64,000 nt of DNA from assembly GCA_052289195.1 (NCBI GenBank), contig DAWAJD010000002.1, positions 34,533 through 98,532 on the forward strand. Direction: 5' to 3'. The DNA is from UBA4644 sp900555855. Its GTDB lineage: Bacteria; Bacillota; Clostridia; Oscillospirales; Butyricicoccaceae. This document shows positions 49,042 through 57,468 of this stretch, piece after piece. Below the pieces are notes generated by a model. The model had not been told where the DNA came from, ran no database searches, and saw only the letters and a list, made by a program, of their open reading frames with translations. How positions within the stretch are numbered: position 1 is the stretch's first letter; each line of letters starts with the position of its first letter. The translations under genes and the position numbers were made by a program.

Positions 49042-50679
49042 TCAGCGGCTCCCGCCGCAGTATTTTTCATAAAACCGGGCGATCTTCTCCCGGTATTCCG
49101 CCAGCGTGCCCCGGTTTTCCAGCAAAACATCGCACCGGGCGCGGTAAAACGCATCTGCCGGCTGCGCGTCCAGACGGCACTCCGCCCGATCCCGCTGGAT
49201 GCCGTCCCGGGCCATGATCCGCCGAAGTGCGCCCTCCCGGTCTGCCAGCAGACCCAGCGTCAGGTCGCAGAGACGGTCGATGCCGCTTTCAAACAGCAGC
49301 GGCACATCCAGCACCACCAGCCGCCGGTCTGCCTCCCGGATGGCTCGATCCATATAAGCCTTCACTCGGCCATGGGTGAGCGCGTTCAGGTCAGCCAGTG
49401 CCTGTTGGTCGGCAAAGACCATCGCGCCCAGCGCCCTCCGGTCCAGCCCGCCGTTTTCCACCGTTCCCGGAAAGCGCCGGCCGATCTGCTCCAGCATCTC
49501 CCCGTCGGTCTCCAGAAGGGTATGGTAAATGGCGTCGGCGTCCAGCACGAAGGCGCCCTGCTCTGCCAGATAGCCGGTGAGCAGGCTCTTGCCGGAGCCG
49601 CTCCGCCCCGTGACGCCCACCACCAGCCTTCCTTCCCGGCAGTCCTCACACTGAAAGCCCGCCGACTTGCGGAACCGGTTCACCGCCCCGGCGTTGGTGC
49701 CGAAGGCCCGGGGACACTGGGCCAGGATGCGCCGGGCCCCGGTATGGTCAAAGCGCCGCAGCAGGGCAAACAGCCGGCGGGAATGCTCCGCATAGTCCCA
49801 GCTCCAGCCCAGCGAATAGACCAGCCGCTTTTTCTTCTCGCCCAGCTGCGGAAGATATTCCTCAAAGCACAGGACTCCGTCGCCGGGCTGCAGCGCCTGC
49901 AGGACGGCCTCCGCCGTCCGGTCCGGCGGCCCCTCAAAGAGCCGCACCGGCGCCTTGGGCGCATAATGCCGGTATTTCATGCCGGGCGCCTTGGGCCGTT
50001 CCCCTGCGGCAAGGCCATGGAGGGTGGCGGCGTCGGTCTCCGCCCCGCCCACCGCCTGGGCGATCATTTCCTCCGTGATGGCGCCGGGACGAAGAATTTT
50101 CGGGTAGTCCCCCGTCATGTCTACCACGGTGGATTCCACTCCCACGGCGCAGGGCCCGCCGTCCACCACGGCAGGGATCTTGCCCCGCATATCGTCCAGC
50201 GTATCCCGGGCCGTGGTGGGCGAGGGCTTGCCGGAGGTATTGGCGGAGGGCGCCGCCAGCGGACAGCCGGACAGCCGGATGATCTCTCTGGCCATGGGAT
50301 GGGAGGGCATCCGGATGCCAACAGTATCCAGCCCCGCCGAGGTCACCGCAGGAATCAGCTCCGATTTTTCCATCACCATAGTCAGCGGGCCAGGCCAAAA
50401 CCGTTCCGCCAGCTGATATGCCATGGGTGGGATGCGCCGCACCAGCGGCGCCAGCTGCTCCATGGAGGCAATGTGTACGATCAGCGGATTGTCCTGAGGC
50501 CGCCCCTTGGCCCGGAAGATCCTTGCCACCGCCTCCGGATCCCGGGCGTCTGCCGCAAGGCCGTAGACGGTCTCCGTGGGGATGGCCACGATCTCCCCGG
50601 CAGCCAGCAGCGCTGCCGCCTTTTTTGCGCCTGTGCGGCCCCTCAGGACCGTCGTCTCATACTGTTTTCTCTCTTTCAT
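49042..50679 (-). CDS. Fused L-threonylcarbamoyladenylate synthase (Sua5) and dephospho-CoA kinase (CoaE)
   Basis: 545 residues in one frame. Residues 1-340 are a complete Sua5: YrdC core (IPTETVYGLAADA, KGRPQDNPL, LAAPSANTSGKPS) and the Sua5 linker APGMKYRHYAP (232-241). Residues 350-545 are a complete CoaE with P-loop GRSGSGKS (358-365), DADAIYHTLLE and DVPLLFES. The first makes threonylcarbamoyl-AMP for t6A in tRNA; the second makes CoA from dephospho-CoA. The join is a 10-residue linker with Cys344 and Cys347. ATG 50679 lies 13 nt after prfA ends. The link between the two jobs is not obvious. Confidence 0.9.
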   Translation of the reverse strand: MKERKQYETTVLRGRTGAKKAAALLAAGEIVAIPTETVYGLAADARDPEAVARIFRAKGRPQDNPLIVHIASMEQLAPLVRRIPPMAYQLAERFWPGPLTMVMEKSELIPAVTSAGLDTVGIRMPSHPMAREIIRLSGCPLAAPSANTSGKPSPTTARDTLDDMRGKIPAVVDGGPCAVGVESTVVDMTGDYPKILRPGAITEEMIAQAVGGAETDAATLHGLAAGERPKAPGMKYRHYAPKAPVRLFEGPPDRTAEAVLQALQPGDGVLCFEEYLPQLGEKKKRLVYSLGWSWDYAEHSRRLFALLRRFDHTGARRILAQCPRAFGTNAGAVNRFRKSAGFQCEDCREGRLVVGVTGRSGSGKSLLTGYLAEQGAFVLDADAIYHTLLETDGEMLEQIGRRFPGTVENGGLDRRALGAMVFADQQALADLNALTHGRVKAYMDRAIREADRRLVVLDVPLLFESGIDRLCDLTLGLLADREGALRRIMARDGIQRDRAECRLDAQPADAFYRARCDVLLENRGTLAEYREKIARFYEKYCGGSR

Positions 50680-50692
50680 GCTTCCATCGCCT

Positions 50693-51766
50693 TTATTTCT
50701 GTTCTCCTTCGCCCCGGAGCCGCGCCGCCTCGTCGGCCGCTGCCAGCGCATCGACGACCTCATCCAGCTCGCCGTTCATGATCTGCTCCAATTTATAAGA
50801 GGTAAAGCCGATCCGATGATCCGTCAGCCGCCCTTGCGGAAAATTATAGGTACGAATGCGTCCGGATCGGTCGCCGGAGCCCACCTGATCCCGCCGCAGG
50901 CCAGCCCGCTGGGCCTCCTGGGCTTCCTTCTGCCGCTGATACAGGCGGGAGCGCAGCAGCTTCATGGCCCGGTCCTTGTTTTTATACTGGCTCCGCTCGT
51001 CCTGACATTCCACCACCACTCCGGTGGGCAGATGGGTGATGCGGATGGCGGATTCCGTCTTGTTTACATGCTGTCCGCCGGCGCCGCCGGAACGGAAGGT
51101 GTCGATCTGCAGATCCGCAGGGTCGATGTCCACCTCCACCTCCTCCGCCTCCGGCAAGACGGCCACCGTGGCCGCCGAGGTCTGGATGCGCCCCTGGCTC
51201 TCCGTCTCCGGGACCCGCTGGACCCGGTGCGTCCCGCTTTCAAACTTAAAGCGGCTCCATGCCCCGGCGCCCCGCACCTCAAAGCTGATCTCCTTCAGGC
51301 CGCCCAGCTCCGCTTCGCTGCGGCTGATGACCTCCACGGAAAAGCGCCGCCGCTCGGCATACATGGAATACATCCGGTAAAGATCGCCTGCAAAGAGCGC
51401 CGCCTCCTGTCCGCCCACGCCGGAGCGGATCTCCACGATGACGCTCTTGTCGTCGTCCCGGTCCCGCGGCAGCAGCAGGACCCGCAGCTTCTGCTCCCAT
51501 TCCGCCGCGGCCCGGCGGGCCTCCGTCAGCTCCTGCTCCGCCAGCGCACGCAGCTCCGGATCGGGATCCCGCATCAGCTCCTGGGCGTCCCGTTCTGCCT
51601 GCCCGGCGCTCAGCCAGCGCTGATAGGCCTCCGTTACCGGCTGCAGCTCCTTCTGTTCCTTTCCAAGCGCCGCCGCCCGCGGGGGATCGGCATAAACGCT
51701 GCCATCCTCCAAAAGCCGCTGCACCTCCAGATACCGCGCTCTCACCTGCTCCAGCTGCTCAAACAT
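50693..51766 (-). CDS. prfA: Peptide chain release factor 1
   Basis: 357 residues. GGQ motif at 230-232 in SGGAGGQHVNKTESA and the stop-codon recognition tripeptide PET (186-188), the RF1 form that reads UAA/UAG. It releases finished protein from the ribosome. Followed closely by sua5-coaE; a methylase gene prmC, common next to prfA, is not here. Confidence 0.96.
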   Translation of the reverse strand: MFEQLEQVRARYLEVQRLLEDGSVYADPPRAAALGKEQKELQPVTEAYQRWLSAGQAERDAQELMRDPDPELRALAEQELTEARRAAAEWEQKLRVLLLPRDRDDDKSVIVEIRSGVGGQEAALFAGDLYRMYSMYAERRRFSVEVISRSEAELGGLKEISFEVRGAGAWSRFKFESGTHRVQRVPETESQGRIQTSAATVAVLPEAEEVEVDIDPADLQIDTFRSGGAGGQHVNKTESAIRITHLPTGVVVECQDERSQYKNKDRAMKLLRSRLYQRQKEAQEAQRAGLRRDQVGSGDRSGRIRTYNFPQGRLTDHRIGFTSYKLEQIMNGELDEVVDALAAADEAARLRGEGEQK

Positions 51767-51799
51767 GGCTCATCCTCCCGCCCCTTGCTTCTGCTTTCC

Positions 51800-51827
51800 A
51801 TTATAATGATTCCCGGCAAAAAAACAA
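51800..51827 (-). promoter_or_regulatory. Probable promoter of prfA
   Basis: Minus strand TATAAT at 51800-51805 with a weak TTGTTT-like -35 about 16 nt upstream. The -35 is made from the T-run of the terminator that ends the phage operon. Confidence 0.45.
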
Positions 51828-51850
51828 GCGGCAGGCGCAAGGCCTGCCGC
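51817..51850 (-). terminator. Terminator of the phage-particle operon
   Basis: Perfect stem GCGGCAGGC / GCCTGCCGC with a 5-nt loop (51828-51850) and TTGTTTTTTT on the minus strand, 12 nt after the XkdX stop. Confidence 0.93.
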
Positions 51851-51862
51851 AGTTTTCCGTTT

Positions 51863-51991
51863 TCAGTCCGCCAGGATCTGTTCCAGTTCCTGCTGGGTGA
51901 TGGCGCCCACCCGGGCCAGCGTTCTCACCTGCGCCTCGGTATAATAGCCCTTGCGCCGATACGCCCGGATCTTTTCAAAATATTTACTCAT
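51863..51991 (-). CDS. xkdX: XkdX family protein
   Basis: 42 residues: SKYFEKIRAYRRKGYYTEAQ then VRTLARVGAITQQELEQIL. This is the small XkdX family that closes PBSX-like tail operons; its function is unknown. ATG 51991 overlaps the end of the previous gene by 8 nt and has a GGAGG/GGAG ribosome site. Last gene before the terminator. Confidence 0.88.
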   Translation of the reverse strand: MSKYFEKIRAYRRKGYYTEAQVRTLARVGAITQQELEQILAD

Positions 51992-52337
51992 TCTCCGTTC
52001 CTCCGTCCGTCAGCAGTTCAAAAAGCAGCGCCGCATGCTCCGCCTCCAGGACGGCATAGCGGGCGTTTGCCTGTTCCAGCGCCTGTCCGTCCGGATCGGC
52101 CTGGGCCAGCACCACGCTGTGCTTCGTCAGGACGGTATAGCCTGTATGCTTTCCCTGCACCGCGCCGTTTTCGTCCAGGATCTCCAGCGCATGTTCCTGC
52201 ATGGCCGCCAGCGCCGCCTGATCCGCCGGTCCCGCCAGCCGAAGCTCCAACGCCGGCACCTGCCGCTGCCCGTTTCTGACCGTTGTCTGATGGGCAGAGC
52301 CCAAAAGCTCCACCGTTCCAAACCGCAATGTATCCAT
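51984..52337 (-). CDS. Phage-particle protein of unknown function
   Basis: 117 residues, not recognised. Beta-rich N-terminus (TLRFGTVELLGSAHQTTVRN) and a C-terminal helix with heptad-like spacing (ALEQANARYAVLEAEHAALLFELL), probably a short coiled coil. Position before xkdX suggests a fibre accessory or chaperone. ATG 52337 follows AAAGGATG. Confidence 0.7.
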   Translation of the reverse strand: MDTLRFGTVELLGSAHQTTVRNGQRQVPALELRLAGPADQAALAAMQEHALEILDENGAVQGKHTGYTVLTKHSVVLAQADPDGQALEQANARYAVLEAEHAALLFELLTDGGTENE

Positions 52338-52352
52338 TTTTCTCATCCTTTC

Positions 52353-53201
52353 TCAAGTCTTCCAGACGCCCGCCGCCTTGACCGCCGTCTGGCCGGTCTG
52401 CTTCCAGACGCCGCCCACCTTGCAGCTGGCCGCGCCGCTCTCCCAGACGCCGCCCGTCTTCACCGGCAGCGCGCTTCCAAAGCGCATATAGCCGTCGTCG
52501 TCCACCCGGGTATTGCCGGGCATCACCATGCAGACCCGGGCCGCAAGGTTTTCGTCCGTGCTGTAGGGATAGGCTCTCCCATATTGGTTCACCGCATAAA
52601 ACCGCAGATCCGCGGAGAGTCGTGCCGGCGTTCTGGTGAACCAGCGGTCCAGCTGCTCATAGCCGTTTTTTGCCAGCCATTGCTGATAGCCCGAGGAATA
52701 CAGCCCGCGGAAGTAGGCGAACCGGTAGCCCTCCTGCACATAGATGTCGCCGTCCTCCGCCTCATCCTCGTTCTCGTCGGCAAACAGCGCCACCTCCATG
52801 GCAGAGGGGATCCAGTATTTGGCTTCCAGCGTCCAGTCCACCGTATTGCCGGATCTTCCGGCGCGGTAGGGGATCTTTACCGTCATCACATGGGCCGCCA
52901 CCTCCGGATCCAGCCCCAGCGTCTCTTCAAACAGGCCGTCCGCCGTCAGATACTGCAGATGGGCCCTGGTCTCGTTATAGTCACACTTGGTCCCCTTTTC
53001 GTTTTCCAGCATCCCCGCCTGCAAAAAGGCCCGGGAGTCATAATGCATCAGGATCGTTCCGCCGGCAAAGCTGTCGTCGTAGCTTTCCGAGGGCTTGCCC
53101 TGCTGCACCACGGTGAACTTTTCCCCGTGATACTGATCCTCGCCCGGCCGCTGGCAGGTGACCCATACCTGCGCCCCCAGCTCCATTTCCGCCAATGTCA
53201 T
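52353..53201 (-). CDS. Tail-fibre-type protein with DUF6273-like domain and GGVW repeats
   Basis: 282 residues. Residues about 20-240 follow the DUF6273 pattern: DYNETRAHLQYL, MTVKIPY, EAKYWIPSAMEV, then RWFTRTP ... VNQYGRAY and a final strand. The C-terminus has three short repeats ending in VW (VKTGGVWE, CKVGGVWK, VKAAGVWKT) spaced 13-14 residues, as seen in tail tips and wall-binding proteins. It probably contacts the target surface. A similar domain is in the secreted protein encoded from 61826. Confidence 0.75.
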   Translation of the reverse strand: MTLAEMELGAQVWVTCQRPGEDQYHGEKFTVVQQGKPSESYDDSFAGGTILMHYDSRAFLQAGMLENEKGTKCDYNETRAHLQYLTADGLFEETLGLDPEVAAHVMTVKIPYRAGRSGNTVDWTLEAKYWIPSAMEVALFADENEDEAEDGDIYVQEGYRFAYFRGLYSSGYQQWLAKNGYEQLDRWFTRTPARLSADLRFYAVNQYGRAYPYSTDENLAARVCMVMPGNTRVDDDGYMRFGSALPVKTGGVWESGAASCKVGGVWKQTGQTAVKAAGVWKT

Positions 53202-53213
53202 GCTCCGTCCTCC

Positions 53214-53930
53214 TCAGCTGTACTGGATCCAGATCTGCCCGTTGCTTCCGCCGGAGGGCTCCGCCGTGGACAGCACGATATTCCGCAACTGCGCCGTGGT
53301 ATACTGCTCGTTGTCCTGTGCCTTCACCACGCCGCCCAGCGTCCCCGCCGTGACCTGCCCCGCCCCGTGGGTGTGGCTCAGGGGAGCCTTCTGTGCCAGC
53401 AGCTGACTGTGGGCGTCTGCCGCCGCAGCATGGGCCGCCAGCGCGCCGGCCGCCGACTGAACAGCCTCCGCCTTAGCCTGCGCCGCCATGGCGGCGCAGA
53501 CCGTCTGGGTCACCAGTCCCTGCTGATTTACCGTCACCGCCACGGCTTCCCCGGGCAAAATGCTCTCCGTCAGATAAAAGGTCACGGTCAGGTCGGTCTC
53601 CGGCTCCACCGTCAGCGTCTCGTCCATCCGGAAGAGCTTGTAGAGCACCTCTGTGCCGCCTTGCTCCTTGGCGTAAAGGCCGATCTCCCGCAGCACATAT
53701 TCCTGTTCGGCGTCCGATGCGCTCAGCGCCGCCTGCACCTGACAGTGCTGGCCGTCCGCCTCCTTGCGCAGCAGGGTCAGATCCTGCTTCTTTTCCGCCA
53801 GCGCGGCGGCATCCGTCTCCGTCCGGCCTGCGCCGGCCTCCGCCCGGGTCAGGATCAGGCCCGTCCCTCTGGCCAAAACGCCCGCCGCCAGCGCAGCGCC
53901 CGCCGTAGTATAGCATCCCGTCAATGTCAT
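53214..53930 (-). CDS. Phage tail fibre / tail-collar-type protein
   Basis: 238 residues. N-terminal attachment region with LTRAEAGAGRTETDAAALAEKKQ, a middle part resembling tail-collar fibres (REIGLYAKEQGGTEVLYKLF, TFYLTESILPGE), an Ala-rich segment (AAAMAAQAKAEAVQSAAGAL) and a C-terminal end typical of phage fibres (PLSHTHGAGQVTAGTLGG then SGGSNGQIWIQYS). It probably attaches the fibre to the baseplate. ATG 53930 follows AAGGAGG and overlaps the previous gene by 4 nt. Confidence 0.82.
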   Translation of the reverse strand: MTLTGCYTTAGAALAAGVLARGTGLILTRAEAGAGRTETDAAALAEKKQDLTLLRKEADGQHCQVQAALSASDAEQEYVLREIGLYAKEQGGTEVLYKLFRMDETLTVEPETDLTVTFYLTESILPGEAVAVTVNQQGLVTQTVCAAMAAQAKAEAVQSAAGALAAHAAAADAHSQLLAQKAPLSHTHGAGQVTAGTLGGVVKAQDNEQYTTAQLRNIVLSTAEPSGGSNGQIWIQYS

Positions 53931-54469
53931 ATCGTTTCCTCCTTGGTGGTATGGATCTCCAGCGCCGCGCCCTGGATCAGGACCCGTCTTCCCTGCGGCG
54001 CCGTCTCTGCCTGAAGCCTTGCCTGCAGCAGACACTGCAGGTGGGCCGGCGCCGCCTTTTGCATGGCCCTTTCCACAAGGCTCAGCCGGGAGGGCAGCAT
54101 CTGGCTCCCCCGGATCTCCAGCCGCAGCGTCTGCCCGGCAAAATCCTCCTGAATGGCGGCGCTTCCCCGGGTCAGCTGCTCCAACAGCGCGCAGAGCCGC
54201 CGGGGCGTGCAGGTCTCCATCTGGGCCAGCGTCAAGAGCGCCAGCACTCTTCTGGCGTCCAGGCTCAGCCCGCCGCCGTTTTCCGCGCCCAGCTCCCGCT
54301 CCCACAGCTCCATCCCCGTCTCATCCGCCGTATGGATGGCCAGCCGGCGGCAGGCCGCCCTTGCCTCCTGCTCCACGCGCTGGAACTCCGGCTGCAGGGC
54401 GGAAAGGATCTCCCCGATGCCTCTGGTCCTGCCCACGAAGGGCGGCAGCGTCTTCTTCAGATCAGCCAT
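53927..54469 (-). CDS. Putative phage tail protein (YmfQ/DUF2313 type)
   Basis: 180 residues. LPPFVGRTRGIGEILSALQPEFQRVEQEARAA then LWERELGAENGGGLSLDARR is the pattern of DUF2313 proteins, which follow baseplate J in Mu-, P2- and PBSX-like phages (gpI role, linking baseplate and fibre). Overlaps baseplate J by 8 nt and the fibre gene by 4 nt. Confidence 0.82.
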   Translation of the reverse strand: MADLKKTLPPFVGRTRGIGEILSALQPEFQRVEQEARAACRRLAIHTADETGMELWERELGAENGGGLSLDARRVLALLTLAQMETCTPRRLCALLEQLTRGSAAIQEDFAGQTLRLEIRGSQMLPSRLSLVERAMQKAAPAHLQCLLQARLQAETAPQGRRVLIQGAALEIHTTKEETI

Positions 54470-55256
54470 CCTGCGCTTCCTCCGTCAGCGTCACCGTGCC
54501 GGCTCTGGCATAGCTCCCGGCGGAAAGGCTGAGATTTTCCGCCTTGCCGTCGATGCGGACCTCCGAAACATCCGCCGCCCCGGCGCAGCTCACCAGCAGG
54601 CCGATGATCCGGTTCAGGCTCACCAGCCTTCCCCCGCTTTTCAGCCGCACGCCGTTCAGATATTCCTCCAGCCGCGTCAAAAAGCTCTGCTTCACGGTCT
54701 CCAGCGCCGCGCTTCCGTCCAGCGTCACCGTGGCCGTCACATTCAGCGCCACGGCCTGGGCCTCCTGCGCCAGAACATCCGCGCCCACCGGGCGCTGCTC
54801 CTCCAGAAAGGCCTGCACCCGCTGCTGCAGCCCCGCTTCCGCGCCTTCCGCAGGCACATAGTATACATCCACCGTTCCGTTTCCCCGGGCCAGCGGGACG
54901 ACGCCCGCCGCCGCCACGCCCTCCACGGAAAGGGCCCAGGCCTCATAGTCCGCCGCGTTGCCGCTGGCGCCCCGGCCCCGGATCCATTCCAGCGCCCGCT
55001 GCCGCAGCTCCCGGTCGCTTTCGCCGGTCTTCCGGCTCAGGCCAAAGTTCCCGCAGACGGCATCCAGCCATTCTCCCTCCGCCGTGGAAAGAAAGCCCCG
55101 CTGGGTGACGGTATCCATCTCCTGCGACCAGATCCTGGCCAGCTCCGCCGCCACGGCCTGCAGGATATCTCCCGCAAAGGTGCCCTCCATGGTGCTGACG
55201 CCGGAGCTCATGCTCTCCCGCAGCCTGCCCAGGATGGCGTCAAAATCATAATTCAC
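54462..55256 (-). CDS. Baseplate J family protein (XkdT-like)
   Basis: 264 residues. Baseplate J features: DTVTQRGFLSTAEGEWLDAVCGNFGLSRKTGES, ALEWIRGRGASGNAADYEAWAL, VDVYYVPAEG, then the C-terminal half with LNVTATVTLDG. It builds the baseplate wedge of contractile tails. It is shorter than Bacillus XkdT (about 350). Overlaps the DUF2634 gene by 4 nt. Confidence 0.88.
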   Translation of the reverse strand: MNYDFDAILGRLRESMSSGVSTMEGTFAGDILQAVAAELARIWSQEMDTVTQRGFLSTAEGEWLDAVCGNFGLSRKTGESDRELRQRALEWIRGRGASGNAADYEAWALSVEGVAAAGVVPLARGNGTVDVYYVPAEGAEAGLQQRVQAFLEEQRPVGADVLAQEAQAVALNVTATVTLDGSAALETVKQSFLTRLEEYLNGVRLKSGGRLVSLNRIIGLLVSCAGAADVSEVRIDGKAENLSLSAGSYARAGTVTLTEEAQDG

Positions 55257-55663
55257 AGTGTTACCTCGCTCTCCGCCGTCAGCGCGCCGTAAACGGTCTT
55301 CACCGTAAAGGCGGCCTTCAGCCCGCTTTTCTCCCGCGTGAAGGAAAACCGCTCCACGCTGGTGATATAGGGGCAGACCCGCAGCGCCTCCCGCACCATC
55401 CGTGCCAGCCGGTTTTCCGCCTCCGGCAGCGCCAGCCCCGCCAGCTTCATCAGCTGGTTTCCGTAACTGCCGGTGTGGGCGGCGTAAACGAACCGGGCGT
55501 TTTCCGGCTGCAGCGCCCGCCAGATCCAGACCTTCACCGCCTCCCGCCCTGAAACATACCGGAAGTCTCCGTTTTCCATCACCGGCTGCCCGGTGGCGGG
55601 GTCCGTCTCAAGCTCCCGGAACAGCGGCAGCTCCGCCGCCGTTTTCTTGGCAAAAAACGCCAT
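55253..55663 (-). CDS. DUF2634 (XkdS / gp25-like) baseplate protein
   Basis: 136 residues. PLFRELETDPATGQPVMENGDFRYVSGREAVKVWIWRALQ and YAAHTGSYGNQLMKLAGLAL match XkdS-type baseplate wedge proteins of the gp25 lysozyme-like fold. It lies next to baseplate J as in PBSX. Confidence 0.85.
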   Translation of the reverse strand: MAFFAKKTAAELPLFRELETDPATGQPVMENGDFRYVSGREAVKVWIWRALQPENARFVYAAHTGSYGNQLMKLAGLALPEAENRLARMVREALRVCPYITSVERFSFTREKSGLKAAFTVKTVYGALTAESEVTL

Positions 55664-55667
55664 CCTC

Positions 55668-55919
55668 TCACGCTCCTTCCAGCTGTGTCAGGCGACACAG
55701 CGCATACATGCCCTCCGGCCCGTCCAGACAAAGCAGCAGCGCGCCTGCCGGCAGCGCCCTGAGCGACAGCTCCGCAGCCCGCCCCTGCAGGCTGCAGCCT
55801 TGTCCCCGCGCCGCCACGGCGCCCGTCTCCGGATCGGTCAGCTCCGCCGTGACCAGCCGCCAGCCGTCCTCCTGCGGCCGCAGCAGCTCCGCCAGCCGGT
55901 AAAAGGGATCTCCCGTCAT
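55668..55919 (-). CDS. Small phage protein in the XkdR/DUF2577 position
   Basis: 83 residues, mostly short beta strands (TAELTDPETGAVAARGQGCSL, ALLLCLDGPEGMYALCRL). The order hub - small protein - DUF2634 - baseplate J matches PBSX, where xkdR (DUF2577) sits here. No diagnostic motif. Its ATG overlaps the hub gene end by 4 nt and follows GGAGG. Confidence 0.65.
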   Translation of the reverse strand: MTGDPFYRLAELLRPQEDGWRLVTAELTDPETGAVAARGQGCSLQGRAAELSLRALPAGALLLCLDGPEGMYALCRLTQLEGA

Positions 55920-56812
55920 ATGCCCTCCATCTCCAGTTCCGTGGTCTTCCTTCCGCCGCCGCAGCAAAGCCGCACCGCCGTGACCGCATAATCGCCGTAA
56001 GCGCCCGCCATGGGCCGGTCCAGCGTCACCCGCTGCCCGCACCGGACGGCATACAGCCCCTCCAAAACAGCGCTCGCCTCCCGCTTCATGCCCCGAAGCC
56101 CGGCCTCCGCCTGCTCCCGCGGCATGGCATAGGCCGAAGAAGGGCTCTCCGTTTTCTGCCGCAGCCCCTGCTGCGCCAGTCCTGCCGGGTCGCTGACCTC
56201 TGCCAGGATCCGCCCTCCGCCGCAGACCCTTACCCGGTTCACCGCGTCCTCCGCCGTATTCTTTGCCGTCAGCGCCAACAGCCTTCCGCCATCCAATACG
56301 GCGCGGCTCTCGCCCACGGCCACCACCGAGATCCTTCCCTCCCGGTATTCCACCGTATAGCCCTCGCCATAGACCTGCCGGATGCCCCGGTAGGCGCTCC
56401 TGCCGCAGAGCGCCCCCAGCCGGGTGACCTGTCCGCTGCCCTCCGCCAGCGTTCCCGGCTCCAGACCGCATTCCCTGCAAAGGGCCGCCGCGATCTCCGC
56501 CGGCGTTCCCTCCAGCGGCCCATAGCACTGGCACCGGGCCAGCCGCGCCGCCGGATCGAAGCACTGCAGGATCAGCGTCAGCGCCGCCGCGTCATACCGG
56601 ATGGTCTCCACCGTGCCGAAAAACAGCTGGGTCTCTCCCTCCCGGACCTCCAATGTCTCGCCGCAGGAGGGATTGAGCTTCGGCAGCCGACCGTCCTCCG
56701 GCGCGCAGACCGCCCGGAGGGTCGCTTCCATCCCCGCGGCGGCCCGATCCTTTTCCAGGATCACCCGGGTACACAGTCCGGTGATTTCCCGTCCCGCCAG
56801 CCATACCGTCAT
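55916..56812 (-). CDS. Tail hub protein (XkdQ / late control D-like)
   Basis: 298 residues. The gpD/gp27 hub pattern is visible: ITGLCTRVILEKDRAAAGMEATL, a GETQLFFGTVETIRYD strand pair, LAALCRECGLEPGTLA-type region and a C-terminal GQRVTLDRPMAGAYGDYAV. It sits in the centre of the baseplate. ATG 56812 overlaps the LysM gene end by 4 nt, with AAAGGAG about 12 nt upstream. Confidence 0.85.
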   Translation of the reverse strand: MTVWLAGREITGLCTRVILEKDRAAAGMEATLRAVCAPEDGRLPKLNPSCGETLEVREGETQLFFGTVETIRYDAAALTLILQCFDPAARLARCQCYGPLEGTPAEIAAALCRECGLEPGTLAEGSGQVTRLGALCGRSAYRGIRQVYGEGYTVEYREGRISVVAVGESRAVLDGGRLLALTAKNTAEDAVNRVRVCGGGRILAEVSDPAGLAQQGLRQKTESPSSAYAMPREQAEAGLRGMKREASAVLEGLYAVRCGQRVTLDRPMAGAYGDYAVTAVRLCCGGGRKTTELEMEGI

Positions 56813-57441
56813 GTGAGCCAGATCTCCTTTCCCTTGGGCAGTCCGTGGGGGTCGCTGATGCCGTTGCGCCGGGCCAGCTCCTTCCATCGGCTCCCGTCGC
56901 CCAGCAGGCGGCGGGAGATCGTCCAGAGATCCTCTCCCTGCCCCGTGATATAGACTGCCGGCGTCTCCCGTTCATCCGCCCGGACCAGCAGACCTCCCGC
57001 GCCCTGCAGCGCGGTTCCGTTTTCTCCCAGCGAAAGAAACCGGTATTCCTTCAGCAGGATCATGATGCCCACATCCGCATCCCCCTCCTGCAGGCTCTGC
57101 CGCAGCTCCGCAAGGAGAAACAGCTCGTCCAGCTCCGTCCCGGAGATCATCAGCCGCACCGGCGTTCCGTTCTCCTTCCATTGCCGCAGCAGCGCCAGCG
57201 CCTCCTCCGGCGCAGTGCCCAGGTAAAACCGGGAGCTCTCTCCCGGCAGAAAGGTCTCCAGCGCCACCTGCGTCAGACCCTTCCCCCGGGCCGCCTGAAT
57301 GCTCTCTCCGTCAATGGTCTGATAGCGCAGCAGGTTCTGCGGCCGGGAGATCACCACCGTTCTGGGGTTCACCGGCAGCTCCAGCCGGTTCTCCCCCTCG
57401 TCGCTCTGCTGCAGGACCATGGTCCTCGTCTTGTGCGCCAT
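56809..57441 (-). CDS. LysM-domain baseplate protein (XkdP-like)
   Basis: 210 residues. N-terminal half as in XkdP (NRLELPVNPRTVVISRPQN, LTQVALETFLPG), C-terminal LysM (ITGQGEDLWTISRRLLGDGSRWKELARRN then GLPKGKEIWL). LysM in tail proteins binds peptidoglycan or stabilises the hub. In PBSX a long tape measure gene (xkdO) lies just upstream; here only 27 nt separate this gene from the chaperone gene. Confidence 0.88.
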   Translation of the reverse strand: MAHKTRTMVLQQSDEGENRLELPVNPRTVVISRPQNLLRYQTIDGESIQAARGKGLTQVALETFLPGESSRFYLGTAPEEALALLRQWKENGTPVRLMISGTELDELFLLAELRQSLQEGDADVGIMILLKEYRFLSLGENGTALQGAGGLLVRADERETPAVYITGQGEDLWTISRRLLGDGSRWKELARRNGISDPHGLPKGKEIWLT

Positions 57442-57468
57442 AAGTCCTCCTCTTTATGTTTAAGTGAT

